A stretch of DNA of 64,000 nt from Proteus sp. FME41. GTDB lineage: Bacteria; Pseudomonadota; Gammaproteobacteria; Enterobacterales; Enterobacteriaceae. Below, one piece after another: positions 28,302-39,735 of this stretch. Made by a program: the position numbers and the translations under genes. The stretch covers positions 471,783-535,782 of the forward strand of contig NZ_JABUYL010000001.1 of assembly GCF_014897315.1 (NCBI RefSeq). The letters run 5' to 3'. The notes under the pieces are model-generated. The model ran no database searches. It saw only the letters and a list, made by a program, of their open reading frames with translations, and had not been told where the DNA came from. How positions within the stretch are numbered: position 1 is the first letter of the stretch; every line of letters begins with the position of its first letter.

Positions 28302-28327
28302 AACAGGCAACGTTTGAGTTGCCTGTT
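28302..28327. terminator. Terminator between slyA and slyB
   Basis: Ten-base stem AACAGGCAAC/GTTGCCTGTT with a 6-base loop and T-runs on both sides of the convergent pair. Confidence 0.85.
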
Positions 28328-28349
28328 TTTGTTATTTATTTGTCATTTA

Positions 28350-28817
28350 TTAACGAGGAGAAACTGTCAAGTTATTTCCGTTACCAATCACGGCAACACG
28401 CTGACCTTGGCTATAAACTGTGTTATCTGCTTTTTGAACGATAGCAACAGTTTTACCGCTATCTAAACGTACTTCAATTTGAACACCTTTCGTGGTGTTT
28501 AATGCGCCTTGTGCTTGTTGTCCTGCCATACCACCCGCAATTGCCCCTGCTGCCGTTGCAAGGTTACGGCCAGTACCACCACCAATTGTGTTACCTAACA
28601 TACCGCCGAGAACAGCACCACCAATAGCACCTAAAATATTCTCATCACTACCAGCTTGAATATTAACCGAACGAACAGAAACAATGGTACCGTAAGTAAT
28701 ATTTTGTGCTTGTTTCGCCTGACTTGCAGTGTAAGTATCACCTGATAGTGAACTTGTATTCACACAACCAGTAAGAACAGTCATTGTAAAAAGACCAATA
28801 AGTAAATGCTTAAACAT
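28350..28817 (-). CDS. slyB: SlyB outer-membrane lipoprotein
   Basis: The 155-residue precursor (the E. coli length) has a lipobox LTGC (Cys17), a glycine-zipper segment (AIGGAVLGGMLGNTIGGGTGRN, about residues 64-85), and a C-terminal beta domain. SlyB is part of the PhoPQ stress response and stabilises outer-membrane proteins in other enterobacteria. Confidence 0.94.
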   Translation of the reverse strand: MFKHLLIGLFTMTVLTGCVNTSSLSGDTYTASQAKQAQNITYGTIVSVRSVNIQAGSDENILGAIGGAVLGGMLGNTIGGGTGRNLATAAGAIAGGMAGQQAQGALNTTKGVQIEVRLDSGKTVAIVQKADNTVYSQGQRVAVIGNGNNLTVSPR

Positions 28818-29036
28818 AATTACTCCTAAAGAAAATCCGAGGTAAATGGCTCAGATTACACCTATGTTGTTTAGTATCAGTTATAGACTATTTTTGCGAG
28901 TGTCACACTGATTTTAATAATATATAGCTTACTATATAGTAAAGACCGACAGTAAAAACAGAAGAGATTTCTGAAAAAAGAGAATATAACATTATATGTT
29001 AAAAATTTGCATCATCTTGATTATAAGGAAAAGAAC

Positions 29037-30149
29037 ATGAGAGCAGGGCGATACATTGGCGTGATGTCTGGCACAAGCTTAGATGGTGTTGATGTTGTAT
29101 TAGCTGCAATCAGTAATAAGTTTGTTGCACAACAAGCAAATCACTTTCTGCCTTATCCGCAGCCTTTACGCCAACGCATTTTAGCTGTTTGCCAAGGACA
29201 ACCTACTACTTTGCATGAAATCGGCTTATTAGATGCTCAATTAGGTGAGCTCTATGCTCAAGCGATTATAGAGTTACTTGCAAAAGTAAAACTCAGTGCA
29301 AGCGATATTACAGCGATAGGGTGCCATGGACAGACAGTTTGGCATGAGCCTGAAAGTGATATGCCCTTTACGATGCAAATTGGTGATAATAATCGTGTAG
29401 CTGCATTAACGGGAATTACAACTGTTGGTGATTTTCGTCGTCGAGATATTGCTTATGGTGGACAAGGCGCGCCGTTAGTACCCGCGTTTCACCTTGCTGT
29501 ATTAGGACACCCCATTGAAAAACGTATTATTCTAAATGTTGGGGGGATCGCTAATATTTCATTGTTATTGCCAGGTGTTGCCGTTAAAGGATATGACACA
29601 GGCCCTGGTAATATGTTGTTGGACAGTTGGAATTGGATACATAACCAAACACCTTATGATGATAATGGACAGTGGGCTGCAACAGGAAAAGTAAACCTTC
29701 TTTTATTAAAGGATATGCTTTCAGATCCTTATTTTTCACGTTCAGCGCCTAAAAGTACTGGGCGAGAATATTTCAATACACAATGGTTAAACTATCATCT
29801 TGCAAGAGTACCGAATGTTTTCCCTGAAGATGTACAAGCAACCTTAGTCGAATTAACCACTATCAGTATTGTACAACAAATACAATTAAGTGGGGGATGT
29901 GAACGCCTTTTAGTTTGTGGTGGTGGGGCAAGAAATGGGCAAATTATGCATCGTTTAGCCTCATTATTACCCGGTACAGAAGTGGCACCAACAGACAAAT
30001 ATGGTTTAAGTGGCGATGATATGGAAGCCCTTGCATTTGCTTGGTTAGCTGCTCGAACAATCGCGAATGAATCTGGAAATTTACCTTCTGTAACAGGGGC
30101 ATCAAGAGAAACTGTTTTAGGGGCGATTTACCCTACAAATCCTCGTTAA
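29037..30149 (+). CDS. anmK: Anhydro-N-acetylmuramic acid kinase
   Basis: AnmK phosphorylates and opens anhydro-MurNAc, salvaging sugar from peptidoglycan turnover. The 370-residue protein starts [40 protein letters not shown] and the C-terminal LVCGGGARN are conserved. The ATG at 29037 with AAGGA upstream fits the E. coli length; an ATG ten codons earlier is rejected. Confidence 0.96.
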   Translation: MRAGRYIGVMSGTSLDGVDVVLAAISNKFVAQQANHFLPYPQPLRQRILAVCQGQPTTLHEIGLLDAQLGELYAQAIIELLAKVKLSASDITAIGCHGQTVWHEPESDMPFTMQIGDNNRVAALTGITTVGDFRRRDIAYGGQGAPLVPAFHLAVLGHPIEKRIILNVGGIANISLLLPGVAVKGYDTGPGNMLLDSWNWIHNQTPYDDNGQWAATGKVNLLLLKDMLSDPYFSRSAPKSTGREYFNTQWLNYHLARVPNVFPEDVQATLVELTTISIVQQIQLSGGCERLLVCGGGARNGQIMHRLASLLPGTEVAPTDKYGLSGDDMEALAFAWLAARTIANESGNLPSVTGASRETVLGAIYPTNPR

Positions 30150-30192
30150 GCGTGATATGCTGAATGCAGTTTCTCAAAAGAGAGAGTGAAAA

Positions 30193-30846
30193 ATGACAGA
30201 ACTTGATTTTATTGATGTTGCAGATTTACGTCGTGAATATATGAACGGCGGATTACGACGTCATGAATTAACTGAGCAGCCATTAGTTTTGTTTGAAAAA
30301 TGGCTAAAACAGGCTTGTGAGGCACGATTGAGTGATCCTACTGCAATGTGTGTTGCTACTGTTGATGAAAATGGGCAGCCCTATCAGCGTATCGTGTTGT
30401 TAAAGCATTTTGATGAAAAAGGGTTGGTTTTTTACACCAACTTAGGCAGTCGCAAAGCAAGTCATTTAGAACATAATCAAAAAGTTAGCTTGTTATTTCC
30501 TTGGTATCCTTTAGAAAGACAAGTCTGTTTTTTAGGGAAAGCGGAAAAACTTTCTACTATTGAAGTATTGAAATATTTTCATAGTCGCCCTAAAGATAGC
30601 CAAATTGCAGCGTGGGCTTCTCAACAGTCTTCTCGTATTTCAGCAAGAGGGGTGTTAGAAAGTAAATTCATGGAATTAAAGCAAAAATTTCAAAACGGAG
30701 ACATTCCATTACCGAGTTTTTGGGGGGGGTATCGTGTGACTTTTGAGTCTGTTGAATTTTGGCAAGGACGAGAAAATCGTCTACACGATCGTTTTATCTA
30801 CCAAAAATCACCACAGGGATGGAATATCGAACGATTAGCACCTTAA
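30193..30846 (+). CDS. pdxH: Pyridoxamine 5'-phosphate oxidase
   Basis: PdxH uses FMN and oxygen to make pyridoxal 5'-phosphate from its pyridoxine or pyridoxamine forms. The 217-residue protein shows [21 protein letters not shown] and the C-terminal [24 protein letters not shown] signature. It begins 43 bases after anmK and precedes tyrS and pdxY, as in E. coli. Its WGG codons contain a run of eight G (30722-30729). Confidence 0.96.
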   Translation: MTELDFIDVADLRREYMNGGLRRHELTEQPLVLFEKWLKQACEARLSDPTAMCVATVDENGQPYQRIVLLKHFDEKGLVFYTNLGSRKASHLEHNQKVSLLFPWYPLERQVCFLGKAEKLSTIEVLKYFHSRPKDSQIAAWASQQSSRISARGVLESKFMELKQKFQNGDIPLPSFWGGYRVTFESVEFWQGRENRLHDRFIYQKSPQGWNIERLAP

Positions 30847-30978
30847 TGGTGTACTGATAAATTTGCATAAAAAAGTCTTTTTCTACTGGTACTTAACGTA
30901 GTGGCGCTTTATGCTATACCACTTGTGTTTCACTTATATTTTAAATAGACAAAAAACAATAAACCGATGGAGTCATTG

Positions 30979-32253
30979 ATGTCTAGCAAGAACCTAATCA
31001 CACAATTGCAGGAGCGTGGGCTAATTGCTCAGGTCACGGATGAGGCAGCTTTAGTAGAGCGTTTGGCGCAAGGTCCTATCGCCCTCTATTGTGGCTTCGA
31101 TCCTACCGCTGATAGCCTGCACTTGGGGCATTTGGTTCCTTTGCTGTGTTTAAAACGATTCCAACTAGCCGGGCACAAGCCTGTGGCGTTGGTGGGTGGT
31201 GCAACGGGTCTGATTGGAGATCCTAGTTTTAAAGCCACCGAGCGCAAACTGAATACCCAAGATACTGTTCACGAGTGGGTCGCTAAAATTCGTAAGCAAG
31301 TGTCGCCTTTCTTAGATTTCGACAGTGGTGAAAACAGTGCGGAATTAGCAAACAACTATGACTGGTTTGGTCAAATGGATGTGCTGACATTCCTGCGTGA
31401 TATCGGTAAACACTTCTCTGTGAACCAAATGATCAACAAAGAAGCGGTTAAACAGCGTTTAAACCGTGATGATGTTGGTATCTCTTTTACTGAATTCGCC
31501 TATAACCTATTACAAGCTTATGACTTCGCGTCATTAAATACGCATTTAGGTGTTGAATTACAAATCGGTGGCTCTGATCAGTGGGGTAATATTACTTCAG
31601 GTATCGATTTGACTCGTCGTTTCAATCAGAAACAAGTATTTGGTATGACTGTACCTCTAATTACTAAATCTGATGGAACCAAATTCGGTAAAACAGAAGG
31701 TGGTGCGGTTTGGTTAGATCCTAAGAAAACAAGCCCATACAAATTCTACCAATTCTGGATTAATACAGCAGATGCTGATGTTTATCGCTTCTTAAAATTC
31801 TTCACCTTTATGAGTATAGATGAAATTAATGCTCTTGAAGATGAAGACAAAAATAGCGGTCAAGCACCTCGTGCTCAACGTGTATTAGCTGAACTTGTAA
31901 CGCGCTTAGTTCATGGTGAAGAAGGTTTAGTTGCGGCTAAACGCATTACAGAAAGCTTATTCTCTGGTGCGATTGCAGATTTAACTCAAGCTGACCTTGA
32001 ACAATTAGCACAAGATGGTATGCCAACAATTGAGCTAGAAAAAGACAGTGATTTGCAACAAGCATTGGTTAACGCAGAATTAGTACCTTCTCGTGGTCAG
32101 GCTCGTACAATGATCGGCTCTAACGCTGTTTCAATTAATGGCGAAAAACAAGACAACCCTGAGTATGTCTTTGAAGAAAAAGATTTCTTATTTGGTCATT
32201 ACTCCATTTTACGTCGTGGTAAAAAACACTACTGCCTCGTTATCTGGAAATAA
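30979..32253 (+). CDS. tyrS: Tyrosyl-tRNA synthetase
   Basis: A class I synthetase of 424 residues (the E. coli length). HIGH-like motif HLGHLVP at about residue 47, KMSKS-like KFGKTEGG at about 231, and a C-terminal S4-like RNA-binding domain. The ATG at 30979 ([15 protein letters not shown]) has GGAG upstream and fits E. coli; an in-frame ATG four codons earlier overlaps that site. Confidence 0.97.
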   Translation: MSSKNLITQLQERGLIAQVTDEAALVERLAQGPIALYCGFDPTADSLHLGHLVPLLCLKRFQLAGHKPVALVGGATGLIGDPSFKATERKLNTQDTVHEWVAKIRKQVSPFLDFDSGENSAELANNYDWFGQMDVLTFLRDIGKHFSVNQMINKEAVKQRLNRDDVGISFTEFAYNLLQAYDFASLNTHLGVELQIGGSDQWGNITSGIDLTRRFNQKQVFGMTVPLITKSDGTKFGKTEGGAVWLDPKKTSPYKFYQFWINTADADVYRFLKFFTFMSIDEINALEDEDKNSGQAPRAQRVLAELVTRLVHGEEGLVAAKRITESLFSGAIADLTQADLEQLAQDGMPTIELEKDSDLQQALVNAELVPSRGQARTMIGSNAVSINGEKQDNPEYVFEEKDFLFGHYSILRRGKKHYCLVIWK

Positions 32254-32261
32254 TTGACAGT

Positions 32262-32290
32262 AAAGGGCAGCTAATGAGTTGCCCTTTTTC
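32262..32290 (+). terminator. tyrS terminator
   Basis: Stem AAAGGGCA/TGCCCTTT, 10-base loop, then TTTTT. Confidence 0.8.
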
Positions 32291-32375
32291 TTAATAATAA
32301 TAAATAAACGTATATACCTCGCCTATGATGATAAAGCTTGGGTGTTGTGTGTATTCACAATAATCGGTTTATGTC

Positions 32376-33245
32376 ATGAAAAATATACTCTCTATTCAAT
32401 CTCACGTTGTTTTCGGTCATGCTGGTAACAGTGCCTCTGAATTTCCTATGCGCCGCATGGGAGTAAATGTCTGGCCTTTAAATACCGTTCAATTTTCAAA
32501 CCACACACAATATCCAGAAAAATGGACAGGCTGTGTCATGTCAGCAGAACACATCACTGACATTGTTGACGGTATTGCCGCCATCGGCAAACTCTCACAG
32601 TGCGATGCCGTGTTAAGTGGTTATTTAGGATCGGCTGAGCAGGGCTTGCGTATTGTTGATATCGTCAAAAAAGTGAAACAAGCTAATCCTAACGCATGGT
32701 ATTTTTGTGATCCGGTAATGGGACATCCTGAGAAAGGTTGTATTGTGCCGCCTGAAGTGTCTGGCGTGCTGTGTGAAGAATCTCTCCCTATTAGTGACAT
32801 TATTGCACCTAATTTATTAGAACTTGAAACTTTAGCGGGTGGAAAGGCTTTACATAATGTTGATGAATGTGTGAATGCCGCACGCGAATTGTGCCAACGA
32901 GGCCCTAAAATTGTGTTGGTTAAACATTTATCTCGTGCAGGTTATCGTCATGATCGATTTGAAATGTTGCTAGTCACTGCAGAACATAGTTGGCATGTAA
33001 GTCGCCCATTGGTTGATTTTGGTGAGCGCCAACCTGTAGGTGTTGGTGATTTAACCAGTGGTTTAATGCTGGTGGATTTACTCAAAGGTATAGAGTTACA
33101 AACGGCATTAGAACATGTTGCGGCAGCGGTTTATGAAGTAATGTTAAAAACTAAAGAAATGAATGAGTACGAACTGCAACTCGTTGCAGCTCAAGATCAA
33201 ATGGTACACCCAACACATAGATTCTGTGCAACACAGATAGATTAA
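32376..33245 (+). CDS. pdxY: Pyridoxal kinase PdxY
   Basis: PdxY phosphorylates pyridoxal with ATP in the B6 salvage path. The 289-residue ribokinase-fold protein begins [21 protein letters not shown] and carries the conserved [20 protein letters not shown] and the GVGDLTSGL region that replaces the usual GTGD anion-hole motif. It follows tyrS, as in E. coli. Confidence 0.96.
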   Translation: MKNILSIQSHVVFGHAGNSASEFPMRRMGVNVWPLNTVQFSNHTQYPEKWTGCVMSAEHITDIVDGIAAIGKLSQCDAVLSGYLGSAEQGLRIVDIVKKVKQANPNAWYFCDPVMGHPEKGCIVPPEVSGVLCEESLPISDIIAPNLLELETLAGGKALHNVDECVNAARELCQRGPKIVLVKHLSRAGYRHDRFEMLLVTAEHSWHVSRPLVDFGERQPVGVGDLTSGLMLVDLLKGIELQTALEHVAAAVYEVMLKTKEMNEYELQLVAAQDQMVHPTHRFCATQID

Positions 33246-33275
33246 TTGCAATAAAATACATTTAATTGAAATAAG

Positions 33276-33303
33276 AACGGAGGCTTAATCGTTTCCGTTT
33301 TTA
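33276..33303 (+). terminator. Terminator after pdxY
   Basis: Short stem AACGGA/TCCGTT followed by TTTTT. Confidence 0.55.
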
Positions 33304-33337
33304 GTAAGTTTTCTATATTTTTGAAATCAATATCCTA

Positions 33338-33886
33338 TTATTCCAGTAACGTAATTTCCCTGAGTACTTTTTTTATTCCACCACCCAATCTTATTTTACT
33401 TAATCCATAATGAGCAAATGCTTTAGCCTTATCAATATCATTTTTCGCTAACCAATATTTGGCACAAATATGACTTAAGGAAACTTGGGTTATTGTCTGT
33501 GTTAAATAAGTAGGTAAAAGGGCCTTTTCTATCATGATTGGTGTTATAGGTGAAAATACATCATCAATCGATAAAAAATGATCAAAAAAATCAGTTATCT
33601 TTGTTTTAAATAGTGTTTCTATAAAATGATAATCATGGATTGTATCGATGCTAAAACCGCCTTCAGAATGGATCCTAAAACGAATAAATGCATCGATTTC
33701 TTTATGAGAAAAGGGGGATAGATTAGGAATAATAGGAGAAACACCTAAGTTAATAAAATATTTATCACCTGTTGTTTTTCTCTGTATATTTACTGATTTG
33801 ATAAAGAAGTTAGATGATTGGTAAACATTAATATTATTGATTTTGATAAAACCTTGTTTAACAAAAAGTTGGCTAAATTCATTCAT
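33338..33886 (-). CDS. DUF4304-like protein, possible orphan immunity protein
   Basis: A 182-residue soluble protein. The N-terminal half (FVKQGFIKINNINVYQSS, then VNIQRKTTGDKYFINLGV) has the pattern of the DUF4304 family: a short helix, a GF motif, then alternating strands. Such proteins occur in toxin-immunity loci. The start is the ATG at 33886; a GTG one codon earlier overlaps the stop of the upstream remnant. Assignment is by pattern only. It is AT-rich and sits with a broken gene between pdxY and gst, which are neighbours in E. coli. Confidence 0.55.
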   Translation of the reverse strand: MNEFSQLFVKQGFIKINNINVYQSSNFFIKSVNIQRKTTGDKYFINLGVSPIIPNLSPFSHKEIDAFIRFRIHSEGGFSIDTIHDYHFIETLFKTKITDFFDHFLSIDDVFSPITPIMIEKALLPTYLTQTITQVSLSHICAKYWLAKNDIDKAKAFAHYGLSKIRLGGGIKKVLREITLLE

Positions 33887-33888
33887 CA

Positions 33889-34201
33889 CTATCGCTCACC
33901 ATAAACGCGGATCACTTCACAGGTATTAATATCTAAATCAACATTAATCCTACCTGAATTACCTGCTGTTGCATTCATCCAATTATTTTGAGTTATTTCT
34001 TATTGGTAGAAGTGGATCGTATAAAACGATTGTCCATTTTGAGTGTGAATTTTGTCTTCAAACTCAATATAAGGGTTTTCTATTTCAACGCTTCTCGCGT
34101 GAGTAATATCACTGTATTTCACTGTATTTCACTGTTTCGATCGCTTTTAACAAAAAATGTGTATGTTTTTTATCCATTTTTACAATGTATTTTAATTCCA
34201 T
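33889..34201 (-). pseudogene. Frameshifted and interrupted small gene, NTF2-like immunity type
   Basis: On the minus strand an ATG at 34201 opens a frame (MELKYIVKMDKKHTHFLLKA...) that hits a stop after about 30 codons. The break is caused by an exact 10-base duplication (34111-34120 and 34121-34130). Ignoring one copy, the frame continues through SVEIENPYIEFEDKIHT and YTIHFYQ to an in-frame TAA, then goes on without shift through NNWMNATAGNSGRINVDLDI to a TAG at 33889-33891. The rebuilt product is about 100 residues. The tail (W..., then G.INVDL.INTCEVIRVYG) recalls NTF2-fold immunity proteins. The breaks are seen; the family is a guess. Confidence 0.6.
34111..34130. repeat. Exact 10-base tandem duplication causing a frameshift
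   Basis: ACTGTATTTC occurs twice in a row and is followed by a third partial copy (ACTGTTTC). Removing one copy restores the reading frame of the remnant gene. Confidence 0.85.
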
Positions 34202-34299
34202 TTATGTATTAACTCGCTATGGCTTAATGACTTTTTAGATATAGATATAAAAATGTTTTACTTTAGATAACCACATTTATTGTCTGTACGTTTAAAAGA

Positions 34300-34336
34300 G
34301 AATAGCTCAGGTAAATTGATTTTACTTGAGCTATTT
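34300..34336 (-). terminator. gst terminator
   Basis: Stem AATAGCTCA/TGAGCTATT, extended by GTAAA/TTTAC after one mismatch, just after the gst stop. Confidence 0.75.
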
Positions 34337-34356
34337 AAATTTAAAAGGATCAATGA

Positions 34357-35022
<666 letters not shown>

Positions 35023-35130
35023 TTATCTTCATTAACTTAAGATAATAAGAGGTTCTAAGAAATTAGCAAACTCAAATGATGCGAATAAAAAAGGCTTTTG
35101 TAAATCTGTGAACAAGGCTGTTAATTACAG

Positions 35131-35175
35131 AATTAGATACTCCTTATATTTATAATATATAAAGAGTATCTAATT
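35131..35175. repeat. 12-base inverted repeat at the end of the DUF3592 gene
   Basis: AATTAGATACTC and GAGTATCTAATT are perfect inverted copies with an AT-rich 21-base loop. The right arm overlaps the stop codon of the DUF3592 gene. It may act as that gene's terminator, but it lacks a clean T-run. Confidence 0.6.
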
Positions 35176-35878
35176 ACAATTCTTCAAATGAGGGTAGGAA
35201 TGAAATATCAAGATAATAAATTTCGGGTTTTCTTTTATCAACATAGACTGTAACGAACTCTCTATTAATATAAGGAGTAGGATCAAAAAAAAGATAACCA
35301 CTTTTATAACGAATTAAACGATTGTTTAATGTGTCATGATAATCTGCAATAATTTGATAAGGTGAACGGTGATTAATCCGAAGATTATTATTAATAATAA
35401 TTTCAGATATTTTTACATTAATAGGCATACCATCACGTTTCAATCGTTGATTTCTTGATGCTCTTCTTCTGATAAAATACAAAGGGATAAACCCTGTTGA
35501 GGCAAATACGAATCCAAAAACACTTAAGATAGTCCCTGCACCATATAAGCCTAGAAAGTTATTAATTGTTGCTTTTTGTGGATCATTAGGTAGATAAATA
35601 ATACTAATGTTTTCACCAAGATGATAGCGAGAGTGGCTACTCCCCTCTGGTGAGCGAAATATGATTTCTCTATTATCTTCGGTATTAAATTTAATAATAG
35701 GGTGATAAATACTTCCGTTATCAGAAGACTTACTCATGCTCAGGTCAATAACAACACCCGTTGTTTCTGTTCCATTTCTTACTAAATTTAATTCTGATTT
35801 GAATACAAATAAAGCGACAATAAAAATAATCACACCAATAATAGCAAAGATATAAAACAGGAATTTAAATTTCTTCAT
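35174..35878 (-). CDS. DUF3592 membrane protein
   Basis: A 234-residue protein with a membrane segment at about residues 5-27, an extracytoplasmic beta domain (ETTGVVIDLSMSKS ... IYHPIIKFNTEDNREIIF ... GENISIIYLPNDPQKATIN) and a second membrane segment at about 110-134, followed by a cytoplasmic or second beta domain. The VxYxPxxPxxAxI pattern is the hallmark of DUF3592. Role unknown. It sits between gst and fabI. Confidence 0.75.
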   Translation of the reverse strand: MKKFKFLFYIFAIIGVIIFIVALFVFKSELNLVRNGTETTGVVIDLSMSKSSDNGSIYHPIIKFNTEDNREIIFRSPEGSSHSRYHLGENISIIYLPNDPQKATINNFLGLYGAGTILSVFGFVFASTGFIPLYFIRRRASRNQRLKRDGMPINVKISEIIINNNLRINHRSPYQIIADYHDTLNNRLIRYKSGYLFFDPTPYINREFVTVYVDKRKPEIYYLDISFLPSFEEL

Positions 35879-35993
35879 ACATTAAATCCTTTTATTAATA
35901 TGTCACTATTTTATCTTTAACAAAAGAAAAGATTATAGGAATAAACTAAAAAATGTCATATGAAATGAAAAAATAATTGTATTTTGTGATAAT

Positions 35994-36029
35994 AAAAAAG
36001 CCAACCTTCATTCTGGGGGCTGGCTTTTA
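35994..36029 (-). terminator. fabI terminator
   Basis: Imperfect stem AAAAGCCAACC/GGGGCTGGCTTTT just after the fabI stop; the minus strand reads into a T-run. Confidence 0.75.
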
Positions 36030-36045
36030 TTATGTGTAAACAGAA

Positions 36046-36834
36046 TTATTTCAGTTCTAATTCATTCATTGCAGCGATACTAAAGCCACCATCTACGTGA
36101 ATGATTTCACCTGTAATACCGCCTGATAAATCAGAGCATAAGAATGCAGCAGTATTACCTACATCTTCAGTTGTTACAGTGCGACGTAGAGGGGTTACTG
36201 ATTCGCAATGGCTTAACATTTTACGGAAATCTTTGATACCAGATGCCGCTAATGTGCGGATTGGACCTGCAGAAATGCCGTTAACACGAATGCCTTCAGG
36301 ACCCATCGCGTTTGCCATGTAACGAACGTTAGCTTCTAAAGATGCTTTAGCCAGACCCATCACGTTATAGTTAGGGATGGCACGTTCTGCACCTAAATAA
36401 GTCAATGTTAATAGCGCAGAGTTTGGATTTAGCATTTCACGGCTTGCTTTAGCCATCGCAACAAAGCTGTACGCACTAATGTCGTGAGCAATTTTAAAGC
36501 CTTCACGAGTGACAGCATTAACATAGTCGCCATCTAATTGGTCAGCAGGAGCAAAACCGATAGAGTGAACAAAACCATCGTATTTAGGCCAAACTTTTGC
36601 AAGTTCTGCATACATGATATCGATGCTTTCATCTTTTGACACATCACATTCTAATACGATATTTGAGCCTAATGATGCTGCAAATTCTTCAACGCGTGGT
36701 TTCAGTTTTTCATTTTGGTATGTAAATGCAAGTTCTGCACCTTGGTCACGCATAGCTTTGGCAATACCATAAGCAATTGATAATTTACTAGCAACACCAG
36801 TAATAAGAATGCGTTTGCCGGTCATAAAGCCCAT
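36046..36834 (-). CDS. fabI: Enoyl-ACP reductase FabI
   Basis: FabI reduces enoyl-ACP with NADH, the last step of each fatty acid elongation round and the triclosan target. The 262-residue protein (the E. coli length) begins [21 protein letters not shown], and has the catalytic Y-x6-K in [11 protein letters not shown] and C-terminal [18 protein letters not shown]. coli has ymjA between it and sapF; here the gap is 207 bases with no such gene. Confidence 0.97.
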   Translation of the reverse strand: MGFMTGKRILITGVASKLSIAYGIAKAMRDQGAELAFTYQNEKLKPRVEEFAASLGSNIVLECDVSKDESIDIMYAELAKVWPKYDGFVHSIGFAPADQLDGDYVNAVTREGFKIAHDISAYSFVAMAKASREMLNPNSALLTLTYLGAERAIPNYNVMGLAKASLEANVRYMANAMGPEGIRVNGISAGPIRTLAASGIKDFRKMLSHCESVTPLRRTVTTEDVGNTAAFLCSDLSGGITGEIIHVDGGFSIAAMNELELK

Positions 36835-37041
36835 AGCTGTATCCTTGTTTTTTCGTAAATCGCGATAATAACATCATTCACAGTTTTATTTATCTGTTCG
36901 GTTATCACGCTTATTGTTAATAAACGTGGCTGATTCTACCACGACATTTGTAAATTTGTTTAATTTCCCTAGCACCTCCGAGGAGTTAAGGAAAAAGGGT
37001 GAAATAATGTGCAATTAACATAATACTTATATTGTTTACAC

Positions 37042-37851
37042 TTAAGGCAAATCTTGGCGCCAAGCTTCTGCTGTTAGGGCTTCACCAAAATGGCTTGCAA
37101 CTAATCGACGAGTGACTTCATGTAAAGGTGAGGCAAGCACTTCTGCCGTATTACCTCGTTCAACCACTTCACCATTATCCATCACAATAATTTTATCGCT
37201 AATATGTTTGGTCATACCTAAGTTTTGTGTCACATAAATATAGGCAATGTCATGCGTCTCTTGCAGTTCTAACATTAAATTTATAATTTGTGATCGTAAT
37301 GACATATCTAATGATGCTATTGCCTCATCAGCAATAATCACTTGAGGTTGTAAAATTAAGGCTCTTGCAAGCGCAATCCGTTGACGCTGACCCGATGCAA
37401 ACATATGAGGATAGTAATTAGCATGTTCGGGCAAAAGGCCAACTTGACGTAACGTTTGATAAATTCGCTTTTCACGTTCTATGGCACTTAATTCGGTATT
37501 AAGGCGTAAAGGAATATCTAATGTTTGCCCTATACGCTGGCGAGGATTTAAAGAGTTAGTGGGATCTTGAAATATCATTCTAATTCGTTGACTACGATAA
37601 GGGTAATCACCAAATGTAAGTTGATGCCCATTAATAAAGATATCACCGCCTGTAGGTTCTGTTACCCCCGATAACATTCTTGCCAATGTTGATTTTCCTG
37701 AACCATTAGCGCCAATAATGGCTAATGTTTGCTTAGGTTCAAGTGTAAAGCTAACTGGTTTTACGGCTTCTAATTGCTGGCGTCGAAATAATCCAGTGCG
37801 ATAGCGAAATGTTTTTGATAGATTTTTTACCTCAAGCAGTTTATCGAACAT
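37042..37851 (-). CDS. sapF: SapF, ABC transporter ATPase
   Basis: SapF is one of two ATPases of the Sap importer, linked to resistance to antimicrobial peptides and to putrescine export or potassium uptake effects in other species. 269 residues; Walker [10 protein letters not shown] (about 47-55), a signature region in which the usual LSGGQ is FASGQRQR, and Walker B VIIADEA. The start [15 protein letters not shown] at 37851 has GGAG upstream, fits E. coli, and overlaps the sapD end by 11 bases. Last gene of sapABCDF. Confidence 0.94.
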   Translation of the reverse strand: MFDKLLEVKNLSKTFRYRTGLFRRQQLEAVKPVSFTLEPKQTLAIIGANGSGKSTLARMLSGVTEPTGGDIFINGHQLTFGDYPYRSQRIRMIFQDPTNSLNPRQRIGQTLDIPLRLNTELSAIEREKRIYQTLRQVGLLPEHANYYPHMFASGQRQRIALARALILQPQVIIADEAIASLDMSLRSQIINLMLELQETHDIAYIYVTQNLGMTKHISDKIIVMDNGEVVERGNTAEVLASPLHEVTRRLVASHFGEALTAEAWRQDLP

Positions 37852-38842
37852 CAGTTGGCTCCACATTTAACGGGAAGTGACACGCCACAGCATGGGTTTT
37901 AAATAAACGTAATCGAGGGGCTTCAATACATTGGCGTTGAGCATAAGGACAACGAGGGCCTAAACGACAGCCAACAGGCAAATGTTCAAGAGAGGGAATG
38001 GCGCCGGGTAATGTATTTAAACGGCTTTTATGTACCAATGAGTTAGTGAAATCAGGAATAGAGCGAATTAATGCTTGAGTATAAGGATGATAAGGTGTCA
38101 CGAGTAATTCATCAGGTGGGGCAGTCTCAACGGTTTGACCACAATACATAACGGTAATTTTATTGGCTAATTTACTTATCCATTGTAAATCATGGCTAAT
38201 CAAAAGAATGGTCATATTATTATTTTGATTAAGACGAGTCAGTAAGCGAAATATTTGTGTTTGTGTTGCAGGCTCCATCGCGTTAGTGGGTTCATCCGCA
38301 ATCAATAATCGAGGTTGATTGGCAATAGCGATGGCAATCATCACTTTTTGGCATTCACCTTCTGTTAATTCATAAGGATAACTGCGCATAATATCTTTGT
38401 GATCTTTAATACCTACACGGTGTAACAATTCAATTGCACGACGTTTTCGCCAATGAAAGCGTTGCCACCAATGTCCTTTATATGTCCAACCAGGAATAGC
38501 TTGAATCAGTTGTTGTTCGATTTTTGTAGCAGGATCAAGGCAAGATTGAGGTTCTTGGAAAATCATTGAGATATTATGGCCAATAACACGACGTCGCGCT
38601 CTTGGCGATAATTTAAGTAAATCAATATCATCAAATCGGAAGCGATCGGCTGTTACACTAATATTATCTTTAGTGACACCACAAATGGCTTTTGCAATTA
38701 AACTTTTACCTGATCCTGACTCACCAACAAGGCCTCTCACTTCACCTTCATTTAAGGTGATCGAAACACGATCGACGGCTTTAACTGGGCCATCGGGTGT
38801 CATAAATTCAATGGTTAAATTGCGTATATCTAATAAAGGCAT
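37841..38842 (-). CDS. sapD: SapD, ABC transporter ATPase
   Basis: 333-residue OppD/DppD-type ATPase. Walker A GESGSGKS (about 39-46), signature [10 protein letters not shown] (degenerate LSGGQ, as in other SapD), Walker [11 protein letters not shown], and the C-terminal cysteine-bearing oligopeptide-type extension ([15 protein letters not shown], near 290). Its ATG overlaps the sapC stop. E. coli SapD also influences Trk potassium uptake. Confidence 0.95.
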   Translation of the reverse strand: MPLLDIRNLTIEFMTPDGPVKAVDRVSITLNEGEVRGLVGESGSGKSLIAKAICGVTKDNISVTADRFRFDDIDLLKLSPRARRRVIGHNISMIFQEPQSCLDPATKIEQQLIQAIPGWTYKGHWWQRFHWRKRRAIELLHRVGIKDHKDIMRSYPYELTEGECQKVMIAIAIANQPRLLIADEPTNAMEPATQTQIFRLLTRLNQNNNMTILLISHDLQWISKLANKITVMYCGQTVETAPPDELLVTPYHPYTQALIRSIPDFTNSLVHKSRLNTLPGAIPSLEHLPVGCRLGPRCPYAQRQCIEAPRLRLFKTHAVACHFPLNVEPTDVR

Positions 38843-39735
38843 TATTCAACTCCCTCATTTATGGCACGCTGTAAACCATCACCGAGTAGGTTCACCAATA
38901 AAACACTTATCATAATTGTTGCGCCTGGAATTAACACTGTCCATGGGGCGACATAAATAAGTTCGAGTGAATCGCCTAACATGGCTCCCCATTCAGGTGA
39001 AGGAAGCTGAGCGCCTAAATTGAGAAAACCTAAGGCAGTAATATCAAGAATAGCAATCGAGAAAGCCCGCGTTAATTCAGAAACCAATACCGGCGTAATA
39101 TTAGGCAGTACGGTATACCATAAAATAGAAATATTGGATGCGCCATCAAGCCGAGAGGCAATGACATACTCTTTATTTAATTCATCATTGACTGCAGAAT
39201 AAATCATCCTAACTAAACGGGGTAGTAATGCCAGCCAAATTGCTATCATGGCATGACCAAGGCTTGTTCCTACAAACGCCACGACAATAATAGCCAGTAG
39301 CAATGAGGGAATCGATAATAAAGTGTCTAAAATATGATTGAGAATGGCAGATTTTAAGCCATGTGTCATTCCGGCAACGCAGCCAATAATTAAGCCCATT
39401 AATGTTGCTGCAAAGGTGACGATAAACGCCCCCCCAAAGGTCATGCTTGTCCCAATTAAAATCCGACTAAAGACATCACGCCCCAAGTCATCAGTACCAA
39501 AAAAATAGGAAACATTCCCATTTTGATACCAAGATGGTGGTGTTAACTGGTGACCGAAAAATTGTTGATCAAGAGCATAAGGCGCAATATAGGGACCAAT
39601 AACACTCAAGATTAAGAGAAAAAGTACACCGTAAAACCCTACCATTGAGATAACGTCTTTAGAAAAACATTGCCAAATCACTGCTGCCGGTGTGGGTGTT
39701 TTTTTCTCTTTATAAAATTGGCTATCTAAAGGCAT
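38842..39735 (-). CDS. sapC: SapC, ABC transporter permease
   Basis: 297-residue inner-membrane permease, DppC type, with about six membrane segments and the permease loop [24 protein letters not shown] that contacts the ATPases. It overlaps sapB by 14 bases and sapD by one. Confidence 0.95.
   Translation of the reverse strand: MPLDSQFYKEKKTPTPAAVIWQCFSKDVISMVGFYGVLFLLILSVIGPYIAPYALDQQFFGHQLTPPSWYQNGNVSYFFGTDDLGRDVFSRILIGTSMTFGGAFIVTFAATLMGLIIGCVAGMTHGLKSAILNHILDTLLSIPSLLLAIIVVAFVGTSLGHAMIAIWLALLPRLVRMIYSAVNDELNKEYVIASRLDGASNISILWYTVLPNITPVLVSELTRAFSIAILDITALGFLNLGAQLPSPEWGAMLGDSLELIYVAPWTVLIPGATIMISVLLVNLLGDGLQRAINEGVE

Noticed and set aside
34111..34140. Possible CRISPR or iteron array from repeated 10-base units
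   Set aside because: Only two exact copies and a partial third with no spacers; explained as a local duplication in a gene remnant.
33988..34212. 74-codon open frame on the plus strand
   Set aside because: It is antisense to the remnant gene at 33889-34201, whose minus-strand reading makes better protein sense.
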